Below, one piece after another: positions 45,736-54,901 of a DNA stretch of 64,000 bases. Where the stretch lies: positions 1-64,000 of the forward strand of contig JANQSO010000001.1 of the NCBI GenBank assembly GCA_028284005.1, read 5' to 3'. Every line of letters starts with the position of its first letter. Position 1 is the first letter of the stretch. The notes under the pieces are model-generated. The model was not told the DNA's origin, made no database searches, and was given only the letters and a program-made list of their open reading frames with translations. A program made the position numbers and the translations under genes. The stretch comes from Flavobacteriaceae bacterium (GTDB lineage Bacteria > Bacteroidota > Bacteroidia > Flavobacteriales > Flavobacteriaceae).

Positions 45736-46674
45736 ATGACTAAAAAGAAAGGTTTCTTTGCAAAAAAGATCGATTCCGGAATTCAACAGGTTCCGTTAGC
45801 GGATCTTTTATTGAAAAAAGTTACTCTATCTATAGTAAGGGAGGACCAAATTCATCCTTTTGTTTCCGGTAATAAATTCCGGAAATTAAAATACAATATC
45901 CTTGAAGCACAAAAACACGATCATAGCAGGCTTCTAAGCTTTGGCGGTGCTTATTCAAACCATATTGCTGCGGTAGCTGCCGCCGGCAAAGAATGTGGGC
46001 TAAAGACAATAGGTATCATCAGAGGCGAAGAACTTGCTGAAAAGTTACCACAAAACCCTACTCTTAAATATGCCCAAAGCTGTGGTATGCAGCTACATTT
46101 TGTTTCACGTGCCGATTACAGGGAGAAAACCAAAAAGAGCTTTATAGATGATCTTAGAAGGCAATTCGGGGATTTTTACCTTATTCCCGAAGGAGGAACC
46201 AATGCACTTGCTGTAAAAGGTTGTGAAGAGATTTTAACCGAAACACATTCAGAATACGATCATATATGTGTTTCAGTGGGAACCGGAGGCACTATTGCCG
46301 GATTAATAAAGGCATCGATGCCACACCAGAAGGTCATTGGGTTTTCAGTTTTAAAGGGAACTTTTCAGCTTTCAGAAATACAAAAATATACAGCAAAGAC
46401 TAATTTCGAAGTCTTGGATACCTACTGTTTTGGAGGATACGGTAAAATAGATCCGGATTTGGTTCGTTTTATGAATGAATTTAAAGAAATCAGCGGCGTC
46501 CCGCTTGACCCTGTTTACACAGGTAAAATGATGTTTGGTATCACGGACCTATTAAAAAAAGGGTATTTCAAAGAAAATAGCCGTATTTTAGCCGTGCATA
46601 CCGGTGGATTACAGGGAATTGCCGGAATGAACAAAAAACTTAAAAAGAAGAACCTACCTCAAATCATTGTATAA
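45736..46674 (+). CDS. PLP-dependent ACC deaminase / D-cysteine desulfhydrase family protein
   Basis: A 312-residue fold-type II pyridoxal-phosphate enzyme. The likely cofactor Lys is K47 in PFVSGNKFRKLKYN. FGGAYSNHIAAVAAAG binds the substrate carboxylate, and VSVGTGGTIAGLIKAS is the phosphate loop. The family includes 1-aminocyclopropane-1-carboxylate deaminase and D-cysteine desulfhydrase. In Bacteroidota D-cysteine desulfhydrase is the safer reading, but substrate cannot be fixed from sequence. It heads a short unit with the next two genes. Confidence 0.88.
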   Translation: MTKKKGFFAKKIDSGIQQVPLADLLLKKVTLSIVREDQIHPFVSGNKFRKLKYNILEAQKHDHSRLLSFGGAYSNHIAAVAAAGKECGLKTIGIIRGEELAEKLPQNPTLKYAQSCGMQLHFVSRADYREKTKKSFIDDLRRQFGDFYLIPEGGTNALAVKGCEEILTETHSEYDHICVSVGTGGTIAGLIKASMPHQKVIGFSVLKGTFQLSEIQKYTAKTNFEVLDTYCFGGYGKIDPDLVRFMNEFKEISGVPLDPVYTGKMMFGITDLLKKGYFKENSRILAVHTGGLQGIAGMNKKLKKKNLPQIIV

Positions 46675-46675
46675 T

Positions 46676-47518
46676 ATGCTATACAGAATAATTACTTTAC
46701 TACTAGTGGCCGTTGTTTTGTTAAGTAGCTGTAAGTCTAAAAAAAGGATTGCAGAAACAAAGAAAAGAACTAAAACCGAAAAAGTTGTCGCTGACCCTAT
46801 TTCAACAAATACTGTCAACACTAACAATACCAGTACTTCAACTAAAATAACAAAGCCCAAAGCAAACGCCACCTATGCCGAAACGGTCTCTAATTATATA
46901 AACAATTACAGTACCATCGCTAAAGAGGAAATGCTGCAATATGGTATTCCCGCTAGTATTACACTTGCACAGGGAATCCTGGAAAGTGGGGCGGGACGTG
47001 GCGAACTTACCAGAAAAGCAAATAATCATTTTGGTATAAAGTGCCATAGGGACTGGAACGGAGAACGGGTCTATCATGATGATGACGAGTTGCAGGAATG
47101 TTTCAGAAAATATAAGGATCCCAAGTATTCGTTCAGGGACCATTCTTTGTTCTTAACGGAACGCAGCAGGTACCGAGACCTATTTAAACTTAGGAAAGAC
47201 GACTACAAGGGATGGGCAAAAGGGCTAAAAAAAGCCGGTTATGCTACAGACCCCAAATACCCGGCTAAGCTCATAAGCATTATCCAGCGTTATGGCCTGG
47301 ATAAATATGATAAACAAGTACTTGGAAAAAAAGCCAGCCCCCTAAAACCTGATGATTCTAAAATAGGCACGCATACCGTACAAAGAGGAGATACTTTGTA
47401 TAGTATTGCCCGCCGCTTTAATATTACGGTAGATACCTTAAAAGAATATAATGGTTTGGAATCTGATACCATTTCTATTGGGCAAGTGTTATATTTGCAT
47501 CCAGTAAAAAATCAATAA
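46676..47518 (+). CDS. Glucosaminidase domain lipoprotein with LysM
   Basis: The ATG at 46676 ([19 protein letters not shown]) gives a lipoprotein signal with lipobox LLSSC; a TTG three codons upstream is not needed. The 280-residue protein has a Lys-rich linker, then a glucosaminidase domain (about 60-205, with catalytic Glu in [14 protein letters not shown] and [14 protein letters not shown]). One LysM follows (about 228-275, [20 protein letters not shown]). It cuts peptidoglycan glycan strands at the envelope. It starts one base after the previous stop. Confidence 0.92.
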   Translation: MLYRIITLLLVAVVLLSSCKSKKRIAETKKRTKTEKVVADPISTNTVNTNNTSTSTKITKPKANATYAETVSNYINNYSTIAKEEMLQYGIPASITLAQGILESGAGRGELTRKANNHFGIKCHRDWNGERVYHDDDELQECFRKYKDPKYSFRDHSLFLTERSRYRDLFKLRKDDYKGWAKGLKKAGYATDPKYPAKLISIIQRYGLDKYDKQVLGKKASPLKPDDSKIGTHTVQRGDTLYSIARRFNITVDTLKEYNGLESDTISIGQVLYLHPVKNQ

Positions 47519-47526
47519 TATTCTTT

Positions 47527-48813
47527 ATGATATACAAACGAAGTAGTGCTTTATTTGCTGAAGCGCAACACGTCATACCCGGCGGGGTAAATTCTCCCGT
47601 AAGGGCATTTAAAGCTGTAGGAGGTGATCCCATATTTGTTGAAAAGGCTGAAGGAGCCTACCTGTTTGATGTTGATGGAAACAGGTTGATAGATTATATC
47701 GCGTCCTGGGGGCCTATGATCCTGGGACATGCCCACGAATCTGTTGTAAACGCCGTAGTCGAAAAGGCCCGTAAAGGAACTTCTTTTGGAATGCCCACCG
47801 AAATTGAAACGACCATAGCATCTCTAGCTGTGGATATGGTGCCTAATATCCAAAAGATCCGCTTTGTGAACAGTGGTACCGAAGCTTGTATGAGCGCGGT
47901 ACGTCTGGCACGCGGATTCACGGGCAAGGATAAGATCATAAAGTTTGCAGGTTGTTACCACGGCCACAGCGATTCCTTTTTAATACAGGCCGGAAGTGGC
48001 GCCGTTACTTTTGGAACACCCAATAGTCCGGGAGTAACACAGGGAACGGCGAAAGATACTTTACTGGCCAGGTATAATGATTTGGAGCACGTTGCTGAAA
48101 TTATTTCTGAAAATAAAGATGAAATTGCCTGTATCATTTTAGAACCCGTTGCCGGTAATATGGGCTGTATTCCTCCTTCCGAAGGCTTTTTACAGGGTTT
48201 ACGGGACCTTTGCGATGCCAATGATATTCTCCTTGTTTTTGATGAGGTGATGACCGGTTTCCGTTTGGCTAAAGGAGGTGTGCAGGAACTGTATGGTGTA
48301 GCTGCAGATATTGTTACTTTTGGGAAGGTGATAGGTGGTGGCCTACCTGTAGGTGCATTTGGAGCCCGTGAAGAGATCATGAACTATCTTGCGCCGGTCG
48401 GGCCCGTGTATCAGGCGGGTACTCTAAGTGGAAATCCTTTGGCAATGGCTGCAGGACTGGCCATGTTGACCGAATTGAATACACGCCCCGAAATATTTAC
48501 AACACTTGGAGAAAAGACGGAATACTTACACAAGGGAATTACCAGGGTACTTTCTGAAAATGGTGTGGTACATACGATCAACCGGGTTGGTTCCATGATC
48601 TCGGTACATTTTTCTGAAACTCCCGTAACCGACTTTGAAACGGCAGCAAATGCCAATAATGATACATTTAAGCGTTTCTTCCACGGAATGCTGGCAGAAG
48701 GCATTTATTTACCACCCAGCGCATTTGAAAGCTGGTTCTTAAATGATGCACTTACGTATAAGGATATAGATGCGACTATTGAAGCTTGTGAAAGGGTAGC
48801 TAAAAAGCTATAA
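47527..48813 (+). CDS. hemL: Glutamate-1-semialdehyde 2,1-aminomutase
   Basis: A 428-residue PLP enzyme that makes 5-aminolevulinate for tetrapyrrole synthesis. The cofactor Lys is K267 in [17 protein letters not shown]. Substrate-gating motifs such as [18 protein letters not shown] and the start [20 protein letters not shown] are classic. The length is exactly that of the family. It follows the LysM gene by 8 bp. A TATATTTG at 47490-47497 might be an internal promoter, but it lacks a suitably spaced TTG. Confidence 0.97.
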   Translation: MIYKRSSALFAEAQHVIPGGVNSPVRAFKAVGGDPIFVEKAEGAYLFDVDGNRLIDYIASWGPMILGHAHESVVNAVVEKARKGTSFGMPTEIETTIASLAVDMVPNIQKIRFVNSGTEACMSAVRLARGFTGKDKIIKFAGCYHGHSDSFLIQAGSGAVTFGTPNSPGVTQGTAKDTLLARYNDLEHVAEIISENKDEIACIILEPVAGNMGCIPPSEGFLQGLRDLCDANDILLVFDEVMTGFRLAKGGVQELYGVAADIVTFGKVIGGGLPVGAFGAREEIMNYLAPVGPVYQAGTLSGNPLAMAAGLAMLTELNTRPEIFTTLGEKTEYLHKGITRVLSENGVVHTINRVGSMISVHFSETPVTDFETAANANNDTFKRFFHGMLAEGIYLPPSAFESWFLNDALTYKDIDATIEACERVAKKL

Positions 48814-48815
48814 TG

Positions 48816-48848
48816 AAAAAAAGCCTTCTCCATGGAGAAGGCTTTTTT
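48816..48848. terminator. Bidirectional terminator after hemL
   Basis: A near-perfect palindrome: AAAAAGCCTTCTC / GAGAAGGCTTTTT around CATG, with A and T runs on both sides. It lies between hemL (+) and the Spy-like gene (-). Confidence 0.92.
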
Positions 48849-48866
48849 CTTATATGTCTGTTCTAC

Positions 48867-49217
48867 TTAAAATTTTTGTAGTTCGAGCCATTTTTTATAC
48901 TGTTCATCAGTAAGCGCTTTTTTTACGCTTGCATATAAAGCTTTGTCATATTTTTTCTTATTTGCCGTAACGGTTGGGTCCGTAAGGTCCTTACCCGTTA
49001 CATGCTTTCTGTACGCGGCTTCTTTAGCAGTGTAAGCTCTAAACAAAGCACGTTGTTGGTCTCCGTTCAATCCTAGCTGCTTACTGTAATGATCCGCCAT
49101 TTTCTTAGCGACAACTTCAGGCCTGTCCTGGTCTTGAGTTAAACCCTGAGCATTCATAGTGCTTATTCCAAATAGCATAACAAATGCAACAGCAACTACT
49201 TTTAATAGATTTTTCAT
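48867..49217 (-). CDS. Small secreted Spy/CpxP-like protein
   Basis: ATG at 49217 (MKNLLKVVAVAFVMLFGIST) is chosen for its signal peptide; the frame extends upstream to 49274 without signal character. The mature protein, about 93 residues, is highly charged and helical. It has QLGLNGDQQRALFRAYTAKE and ends LTDEQYKKWLELQKF, resembling LTxxQ motifs of periplasmic Spy/CpxP chaperones. The similarity is weak; function is inference. It is next to a second protein of the same general type. Confidence 0.65.
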   Translation of the reverse strand: MKNLLKVVAVAFVMLFGISTMNAQGLTQDQDRPEVVAKKMADHYSKQLGLNGDQQRALFRAYTAKEAAYRKHVTGKDLTDPTVTANKKKYDKALYASVKKALTDEQYKKWLELQKF

Positions 49218-49308
49218 TGTTTCAAAATTAAATTTAGGGTTACTAATGTAACTATTTTCAAAACAATTAACCAAGAACTAAGCCAAAAATTACTTTTTAC
49301 CGTTTATT

Positions 49309-49758
49309 TTAGGAACGCCCTTCTTTTTTAGTGTGTTTACGCATTCTTTTATGCTTTCCGCGCAGCCCTTTTTCCCACTTCTGGTACTGTTCTTCTGTTA
49401 AAATGGACTTCATTTTGGCCTTAAGAGCTATTTTTCCGTCTAACATTTCTGACCTTTTTTCGAAGAGCTCATCTGATGTAAGTTCCTTCCTGTCTTTCCT
49501 ATTTTCAAAGTGCTCTTTTCGCTTTTTGGCAATTTCCAACTGCAGCTCTTCTACTTTGGCTTGTTGTGTTTCGGTAAGGTCCAATTGCAAGGTCATTTTT
49601 TTGGTTTTTAAAGAAGCGACCTGCTCCGGAGTGAGGTCTTTCATCTTTTGGCGCATTTCCTTTCGGGACTCTGTTCTATCTCCCTTTGAATCCTGTGCCG
49701 TTATTGCAATGCTACATAGCATAAGTGCGATCAATAATACGTTTTTCATTTTTTTCAT
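49309..49758 (-). CDS. Secreted Spy/CpxP-family-like protein
   Basis: ATG at 49758 (MKKMKNVLLIALMLCSIAIT), with another at 49749; both give the same signal peptide. The mature protein, about 128 residues, is a charged all-helical protein with repeated MKDLTPEQVASLKTKKM and ILTEEQYQKWEKGL motifs, the LTxxQ pattern of Spy/CpxP proteins. The Lys/Arg-rich end (KHKRMRKHTKK) may bind anionic envelope polymers. It is probably an envelope-stress or metal-response chaperone; partners are unknown. Confidence 0.7.
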   Translation of the reverse strand: MKKMKNVLLIALMLCSIAITAQDSKGDRTESRKEMRQKMKDLTPEQVASLKTKKMTLQLDLTETQQAKVEELQLEIAKKRKEHFENRKDRKELTSDELFEKRSEMLDGKIALKAKMKSILTEEQYQKWEKGLRGKHKRMRKHTKKEGRS

Positions 49759-49841
49759 TTTTAAATTCAACAGTAGTTTGACGCTAAACAAGTTGGATGG
49801 TTTAATTCGGTTTTTGTAATTTTTTGTTAATGTAACCGTAT

Positions 49842-49866
49842 AAAAAAAGCTGCCCTCAGGCAGCTT
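49842..49866 (-). terminator. Terminator of the diheme cytochrome gene
   Basis: AAGCTGCC / GGCAGCTT, 8-bp stem with CTCA loop. The minus-strand transcript ends in a seven-U run (49842-49848 read in reverse). It lies 29 bp after the stop of the cytochrome gene. Confidence 0.85.
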
Positions 49867-49894
49867 CTTCAGTATAAATCATTTTCAATTCAAA

Positions 49895-51154
49895 TTACAG
49901 GGAATCAATATAGTCGATCAACATTGCTACGGCTTCGTCATGAACAACAGTTCGCCCTAATTGTGGCATTCTATAGGTAGGAACCACACTTTGTACGCGC
50001 ATCTCGATCTCACCACGGTTAGGATAGATAGCGGTATCATCAAAAGCAGTTTCATATCTAAAGTCCAGGTCAAAATTTATGACCGCTCCGCCGGGTTGAT
50101 GGCAGTGTGCACAGTTAATGTCAATATAGGCACGGCTTCGCTCTTCAAGGGAATAGGTGACATCGTCCTTCCAATTGGGTAAGACACTTATATCCGAAGC
50201 ACTGCTCAATCCGTCCAGCAAGCCATTGGCTTTAAAGTACTCCAGCTGGTTCATACCGGTATAGCTGGGTACAAAGTTCATACTGCGTAGCTTCGGGCCT
50301 ATGGGAACAATGGTATTCGAGTTGCTGTGACATGTGATACAATCTGTCTTTGAAGGAATTATATAGCTAACATTCTGAGTATCCCCGTTCATATCTGTAT
50401 AACTAATAGGGATCTCACTTCCGGTTTCGCGATAAGTGGCTTCGGTCTGGTCCCCGTTCCATATATAATTTCCTACCAGCCATTCTCCGGCTACCTTCAA
50501 CTGGATACGGGTCTCAATGATCTGTTTTCCCAAACCGGTGTTTTGGTCGTCTATATTGTAGTAAAATGTTTTTGCAATAAGTGTATTGTCCGGAAATGAA
50601 GGGAACAGGTCACTGTTGTTATACCGCATGGCCTGGCCTTCCGGGAAACGAATTAAACGCTGCTTGGTAGCATAGTCCGTAAAGAGGGCACTGTTTAGTT
50701 CGTATAACTGAACTCCGGCAGCGGGAACCAGGTCTTCAAGTGCTCCGGCATACACCCCCATTTCAGAAAGGGTAGGGAGAAAATCCAAAGGCGCAATGGT
50801 TGTAGAAACATCTACGCTATTACTTCTTAAAGATTCATTTCCGGCATTATCCCAGGCGGTCACGGAATATTTGTAAGCAGTGTCCGGAGCAAGGTCGTTA
50901 ATAGTAAGTGTGGTCGTGGTGGCCCCGGCATTGGTAAAGGTCCCTGATATCTCTTCATACACCCTATAGCCGGTCACAGCCACATTATCTGTAGCGGCTC
51001 CCCAGTCCAATTGTACGGAGGTATCTGTAATATTAGAAGCCGATAGATTTAAGGGTGCAGATGGCCTTTCCTTGTCGCCACCGTCGTCATCGCTCAGGCA
51101 TCCGCTTACCAAAAACAGTGCTGCTAATAGTATAAAAGGGGTGAGTTTTTTCAT
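49895..51154 (-). CDS. Diheme c-type cytochrome lipoprotein with fibronectin type III domain (SO2930-like)
   Basis: A 419-residue lipoprotein (MKKLTPFILLAALFLVSGC). A fibronectin type III domain is about 30-120 (RPSAPLNLSASNITDTSVQL, YKYSVTAWDNAGN). A larger domain follows with two heme-binding motifs, CITCH and CAHCH (the latter in INCAHCHQPGG). This agrees with the SO2930 diheme family plus an added N-terminal domain. It should sit on the envelope and carry electrons; donor and acceptor are unknown. It is divergent from the toroid-like protein. Confidence 0.88.
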   Translation of the reverse strand: MKKLTPFILLAALFLVSGCLSDDDGGDKERPSAPLNLSASNITDTSVQLDWGAATDNVAVTGYRVYEEISGTFTNAGATTTTLTINDLAPDTAYKYSVTAWDNAGNESLRSNSVDVSTTIAPLDFLPTLSEMGVYAGALEDLVPAAGVQLYELNSALFTDYATKQRLIRFPEGQAMRYNNSDLFPSFPDNTLIAKTFYYNIDDQNTGLGKQIIETRIQLKVAGEWLVGNYIWNGDQTEATYRETGSEIPISYTDMNGDTQNVSYIIPSKTDCITCHSNSNTIVPIGPKLRSMNFVPSYTGMNQLEYFKANGLLDGLSSASDISVLPNWKDDVTYSLEERSRAYIDINCAHCHQPGGAVINFDLDFRYETAFDDTAIYPNRGEIEMRVQSVVPTYRMPQLGRTVVHDEAVAMLIDYIDSL

Positions 51155-51330
51155 TTTGGGTCAAATTTTCGTTAAAAATATAAAATTAGCCTGAAACTGA
51201 AATACTTCGGCAATAATTTATATCCTCTTTATATAGTAACATTCACTCAACGAAAAACCCTATTCCCTAAACCCACTTTTTTATTTTATACACCTTCCCC
51301 TAGTTTCGGAAAGAATTTAAAATTAAAAAG

Positions 51331-52635
51331 ATGAAAACAAAAATGCTTTTACTGGTATTCCCGGTCATGATCGCGGGAGCTTTCTTTTCAGTATTCAATT
51401 CTGAAGATAATACCTATGCCGAAACAAAACGATTTTTAGAGCCTATTGAAGGGTGTGTGTTCATGACCCTTATGGGAGAACAGTCTTCCGAAGATTTTGA
51501 TATTTACAAGACCGGAGAGAACAACAGCATGTCTGTTCGTGACGGACTTCATTGGTTGTCTGATGCACAATTGCCCAACGGAGGTTATGGTGCCGGAAGC
51601 CATAGCGCGCAACATGTAAGGGACCCTCACGCGGTAAAGGCAGATCCTGCAACCACCGCTATGGTGGGAATGGCCTTTTTACGAAGCGGAAATACCCTAA
51701 CAAAGGGGAGTCGTTCTAAAAACCTTAAAAAGCTGATCAACTATTTGCTGGAAACGGTAGAGAATGCTCCCAGGAAGGACGCGTATATCACCGATGTCCG
51801 CAATACCCAGATACAAACCAAACTGGGGCAGAACATAGATGCGGTACTAACAGCGCAGTTCCTTTCCAATTTACTGGACCGCAATTTAAAAGGAGTGAAC
51901 AAAAGACGTGTGGAGCGTTGCCTGGATATTTGTGTGTCTAAAATTGAAAAAGGAACCGATGCTACCGGAAGACAGGCTGGAGCCGGTTGGGCAGGCGTAT
52001 TGCAAAGCGGTTTGGCGAACAGCGCGTTGGAAGCGGCACAATCTGTAGGGGCCGATGTAGACGAAGAAGTACTGGACCGTACCCGCAATTACCAGAAGGA
52101 CAATTACAACTCTGAAACCGGAGATGTAAAGACCGAAGACGGAGCCGGGATCATGCTGTATGCGGTAAGCGGAAGTGTAAGAGCGAGTGCCAAAGAGGCT
52201 CGTAAGGCACAGGAAGCGATCAATAAGGCAAAGAAAGAAGGAAAACTGAAAAAGAATGCCGAAGTAACGGTAGAGAATCTAAAGAATGCGGGCTATTCTG
52301 AAGAAGAAGCCATTGAATATAACGCCTCGTACAATGTGTACAACGCTGCAAAGGTAACGGCACAGCGCCAGGATGTATTGAATGGTTTTGGAAACAATGG
52401 AGGAGAAGAGTTCTTAAGCTTTTTGCAAACGGGAGAATCTCTGGTGGTGAACCAGGACAAGGACTGGAAAAAGTGGTATGACGATATGAGCGGGCGCATT
52501 TTAAAGATACAGAACCCTGATGGAAGCTGGAACGGACACCATTGTATTACCAGCCCGGTATTTTGTACGGCAACCAGTGTATTGTTGCTCACAGTGGAGA
52601 ACGATATAGACTTTTTAAGTAAAGTAGGGGAATAA
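51331..52635 (+). CDS. Secreted alpha/alpha-toroid-like protein of unknown function
   Basis: A 434-residue protein with a signal peptide (MKTKMLLLVFPVMIAGAFF). The body is helical with motifs of the prenyltransferase / squalene-cyclase-like toroid: GLHWLSDAQLPNGGYGAG, DPATTAMVGMAFLRSG and IQNPDGSWNGHHCITSPVFC. The last has a His-His and two Cys that could bind metal. A Lys/Ala-rich coiled segment (about 285-345) interrupts the fold. Base composition seems richer in GC than its neighbours. I do not recognise a named family; cyclase activity is not implied. Confidence 0.6.
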   Translation: MKTKMLLLVFPVMIAGAFFSVFNSEDNTYAETKRFLEPIEGCVFMTLMGEQSSEDFDIYKTGENNSMSVRDGLHWLSDAQLPNGGYGAGSHSAQHVRDPHAVKADPATTAMVGMAFLRSGNTLTKGSRSKNLKKLINYLLETVENAPRKDAYITDVRNTQIQTKLGQNIDAVLTAQFLSNLLDRNLKGVNKRRVERCLDICVSKIEKGTDATGRQAGAGWAGVLQSGLANSALEAAQSVGADVDEEVLDRTRNYQKDNYNSETGDVKTEDGAGIMLYAVSGSVRASAKEARKAQEAINKAKKEGKLKKNAEVTVENLKNAGYSEEEAIEYNASYNVYNAAKVTAQRQDVLNGFGNNGGEEFLSFLQTGESLVVNQDKDWKKWYDDMSGRILKIQNPDGSWNGHHCITSPVFCTATSVLLLTVENDIDFLSKVGE

Positions 52636-52659
52636 AGATAGTTTTTTAGGTTGGTGGAG

Positions 52660-52701
52660 CACCGTTCTAAACTCTTTTTTGAGTTGAGGGCGGTGTTTTT
52701 T
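52660..52701 (+). terminator. Terminator after the toroid-like gene
   Basis: A two-part hairpin: CACCG (52660-52664) with CGGTG (52691-52695), and inside it AACTC / GAGTT around a T6 loop, then a T run. It lies between the toroid gene and the convergent SymE-like gene. Confidence 0.7.
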
Positions 52702-52903
52702 ATTTGACCAGGGTAATGGTGAGCTTGTTCTTTTGTACGGTGACCAACACCTGTTTTCCTTCCTCAAAACCGGAGGCTCTTAGCCATTTGCCTTCCAGCC
52801 GGATCTCCGGGACGGCAATGATCTCACTAAAAGGACGTGTTTGGTATTTGGTGAGTACTTTTAATTGCCTTTCCTTTTTTATGATTTTCTTTTTTTGCTC
52901 CAT
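52700..52903 (-). CDS. symE: SymE-like type I toxin-antitoxin toxin
   Basis: A 67-residue protein. After a Lys/Arg-rich start (MEQKKKIIKKERQLKV) it carries the SymE core VPEIRLEGKWLRASGF ... VLVTVQKNKLTITL, an AbrB-fold-derived domain. In E. coli the SymE toxin is held down by an antisense RNA (SymR) and by protease. An antisense transcript here would be plus-strand across 52704-52919, but no promoter for it is certain. It lies just before two Xre regulators on the opposite strand. Confidence 0.75.
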   Translation of the reverse strand: MEQKKKIIKKERQLKVLTKYQTRPFSEIIAVPEIRLEGKWLRASGFEEGKQVLVTVQKNKLTITLVK

Positions 52904-52986
52904 GATGATAATTTATTGATTTAAAATTATAATAAATTATATTATAAATAAAATAAATACGCATATTATTATAATTAAATATGAAT

Positions 52987-53015
52987 TTGAAGCAATCTTA
53001 AAGACATTATATTTG
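52987..53015 (+). promoter_or_regulatory. Promoter of the first Xre gene
   Basis: TTG at 52987-52989, an 18-bp spacer and TATATTTG at 53008-53015 match the Bacteroidota -33/-7 promoter fully. The expected transcript start is near 53022, about 19 nt before the GTG start codon. Confidence 0.65.
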
Positions 53016-53040
53016 CGTGAGAAGTCAATAAATTTGCATA

Positions 53041-53250
53041 GTGTCAAAACAAAATTTAAACAGAATCAAATCTGTTCTTGCTGAAAAGAATACTAATAAT
53101 AAAGATCTGGCAAGTCATTTAGGAAAAACAGAATCTACTGTATCTCGTTGGTGTACAAATGAGGTCCAGCCTTCAGTTAAAATGTTATATAAAATTTCAA
53201 AGTTCCTGAAAGTTGATATAAGGGAATTATTGGTTTCTACTAAGGAGTAA
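53041..53250 (+). CDS. Xre family helix-turn-helix regulator
   Basis: A 69-residue protein starting at GTG. A single HTH domain is seen: NNKDLASHLGKTESTVSRWC, then VKMLYKISKFLKVDIRELL. It lies 19 nt after a predicted transcript start, a short leader. It is followed after 26 bp by a second Xre gene. It probably regulates nearby accessory genes; the true target is unknown. Confidence 0.85.
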   Translation: MSKQNLNRIKSVLAEKNTNNKDLASHLGKTESTVSRWCTNEVQPSVKMLYKISKFLKVDIRELLVSTKE

Positions 53251-53276
53251 AGATTTTCCTTAATTGATTTGGTATA

Positions 53277-53498
53277 GTGAACACGAAAGAAGAATATTTT
53301 CAGAAGTTGGGTGACCGGATCAAAAAGCTACGGCAGGAAAGAGGCTTCGACCAAAAATCCTTTGCTTTTGATTGTGAAATTGGAAGAACTCAGTTGTATA
53401 TGATCGAGAATGGTAAGACGAATCCTCGTTTACTTACCTTAAAAAAAATTGCGAAGGGATTAGAGATGAGTGTTTCTGAGCTTTTGAAAATTGTTTAA
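53277..53498 (+). CDS. Xre family helix-turn-helix regulator
   Basis: A 73-residue protein starting at GTG (VNTKEEYFQKLGDRIKKLRQ). The HTH reads FDQKSFAFDCEIGRTQLYMI ... PRLLTLKKIAKGLEMSVSEL. It is a different subgroup from the preceding regulator. A wide inverted repeat with T run (AGTTATAT 53513-53520 / ATATAACT 53546-53553) follows and may end transcription. Confidence 0.85.
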   Translation: MNTKEEYFQKLGDRIKKLRQERGFDQKSFAFDCEIGRTQLYMIENGKTNPRLLTLKKIAKGLEMSVSELLKIV

Positions 53499-53539
53499 TT
53501 ATCTTAACACAGAGTTATATGCTTTGTTATGTGACTTGT

Positions 53540-54238
53540 TCAACTATATAACTTTTTTAGTTTTAAAAAAAAGACTTTTTGGGAACGAAGAACTAGACTT
53601 GACAAAATCAGCCAAGAAATAATAGTTATAACAAAAGTCCAATTAATTGTTGAATCAAAATTAATTAAAATGATCTCATCAAATGGATTGAAAATATAAC
53701 TTAACAATAAAAGTAGTTGTATAAGGCACAACATAAAAAATAGAGAATTATGAAAGTTGGGCATCCAAGATAACCGTTTTAGCATCCAGACCCATAAACC
53801 ATATGTTATTCGAATAGGGATTTTCATTTTTTTCAGTCGTTTAGCATACTTTTTTTGTTTCTTATTGAAACTCCAGGCAGGGTCATACGATTTGGGAAAT
53901 ATATCATCATTTGGATCTTGGTTATTAATCAATTTAGCTTTTTCTCTAATTTTATTATTTACAAACTGGTCTCGCCGAAATCCATATGCCATATTACATA
54001 AAAGAACAAGGCTTAAGCCTAAAACAATGGTTGAAATAATTAAAGAAAGTGAAAGAAGAAAGAGTGAAGGTTTTAAATTGGGACTAGGTAAATCACCACC
54101 CATTGTATAAACATAACTATAACCAACCGTTACCGTCACAATTACCGAAAGGATTTGAAAAAATAATTTCTGATGATGATTTTGATTTTGAGCAAATTGC
54201 TCGTGAAATGATTTTATTAGTTCGTCTTTCAGTTCCAT
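53540..54238 (-). CDS. Hypothetical four-segment membrane protein
   Basis: A 232-residue protein with two N-terminal membrane segments (FQILSVIVTVTVGYSYVY; LLSLSLIISTIVLGLSLVLL). A charged middle (about 90-155, KKQKKYAKRLKKMKIPI) follows, then two further segments (LFFMLCLIQLLLLLSYIF; WTFVITIISWLILSSLVL). The 2+2 layout with a cytoplasmic centre is general, and no family is recognised. Its place in the accessory stretch leaves a defence or conflict role open, without direct support. Confidence 0.6.
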   Translation of the reverse strand: MELKDELIKSFHEQFAQNQNHHQKLFFQILSVIVTVTVGYSYVYTMGGDLPSPNLKPSLFLLSLSLIISTIVLGLSLVLLCNMAYGFRRDQFVNNKIREKAKLINNQDPNDDIFPKSYDPAWSFNKKQKKYAKRLKKMKIPIRITYGLWVWMLKRLSWMPNFHNSLFFMLCLIQLLLLLSYIFNPFDEIILINFDSTINWTFVITIISWLILSSLVLRSQKVFFLKLKKLYS

Positions 54239-54355
54239 ATTGCTTTAATACCTCATAACGGTTTTGTATATGAAAAAATGAGTCTTTTAAATGCAGGGGA
54301 GAACTCAAAGATAGGAAAATCCGGGGTGGTTTTTATGTATTGTTAACAACTACTC

Positions 54356-54769
54356 TTACAGTTCTCCAACAAATGGTATCTCCCAGAAGGGCATATATTC
54401 AGCCCAACCCAGGAAAAAGGAAAACAATACATGAATAACGGGAGCCGATAAGAAGCTTAAAAAGAGGTATAGAATGGTTCTTTTAAAATTCATTTTCAAT
54501 ACAACAGGGGGGAGCAGAACGGTCATCAACATGGGAACAGGGTAATAGATCCACCATGGTAAACCCATTTGAGCTCCGTATTTTCCAAATAACATACCCA
54601 CAACCACTACGAAAAGGGAAAGTACAAGAATGGTCCTTATTTTTGCTTTAAACCTCTTTTTTCCAACAACCAACCTGATAATAAGATAGAATAGTATAAG
54701 GGATGCCAGGATCATTAAAGGAAAGTGCCAGGCTGTATCTAAACTTTGTAGAGCTATTTGTAAGTTCAC
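54356..54769 (-). CDS. Hypothetical small integral membrane protein
   Basis: A 137-residue protein with four hydrophobic segments (FPLMILASLILFYLIIRLVV; TILVLSLFVVVVGMLFG; WWIYYPVPMLMTVLLPPVVL; ILYLFLSFLSAPVIHVLFSF) and almost no soluble part. No motif or family is recognised. It stands alone, with 117 bp on one side and 132 bp on the other, in which nothing further is seen. Confidence 0.6.
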   Translation of the reverse strand: MNLQIALQSLDTAWHFPLMILASLILFYLIIRLVVGKKRFKAKIRTILVLSLFVVVVGMLFGKYGAQMGLPWWIYYPVPMLMTVLLPPVVLKMNFKRTILYLFLSFLSAPVIHVLFSFFLGWAEYMPFWEIPFVGEL

Positions 54770-54901
54770 GTTATTAGAGAGTTACCAAAAAAGAATACAA
54801 TATTTCATATTTGTAGTTGGCTTCTTTACGCATAGGTAAAATTAATACAACTTATAATGTACCTATAAATGTAGCACTTCTCTCCATAATATTTCCGGGC
54901 A

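Noticed and set aside
47490..47497. TATATTTG before hemL as a promoter
   Set aside because: It lies inside the coding end of the LysM gene and no TTG stands at 17-23 bp upstream; the two genes are 8 bp apart and are better read as one transcript.
48411..48704. Long antisense reading frames within hemL, paaJ and other conserved genes
   Set aside because: They mirror strongly conserved enzymes on the other strand and have no independent start context or motifs.
53513..53558. AGTTATAT / ATATAACT with T run after the second Xre gene as a clear terminator
   Set aside because: The loop would be 25 nt long and the stem is all A/T except one pair; mentioned in the gene entry but too weak as a separate feature.
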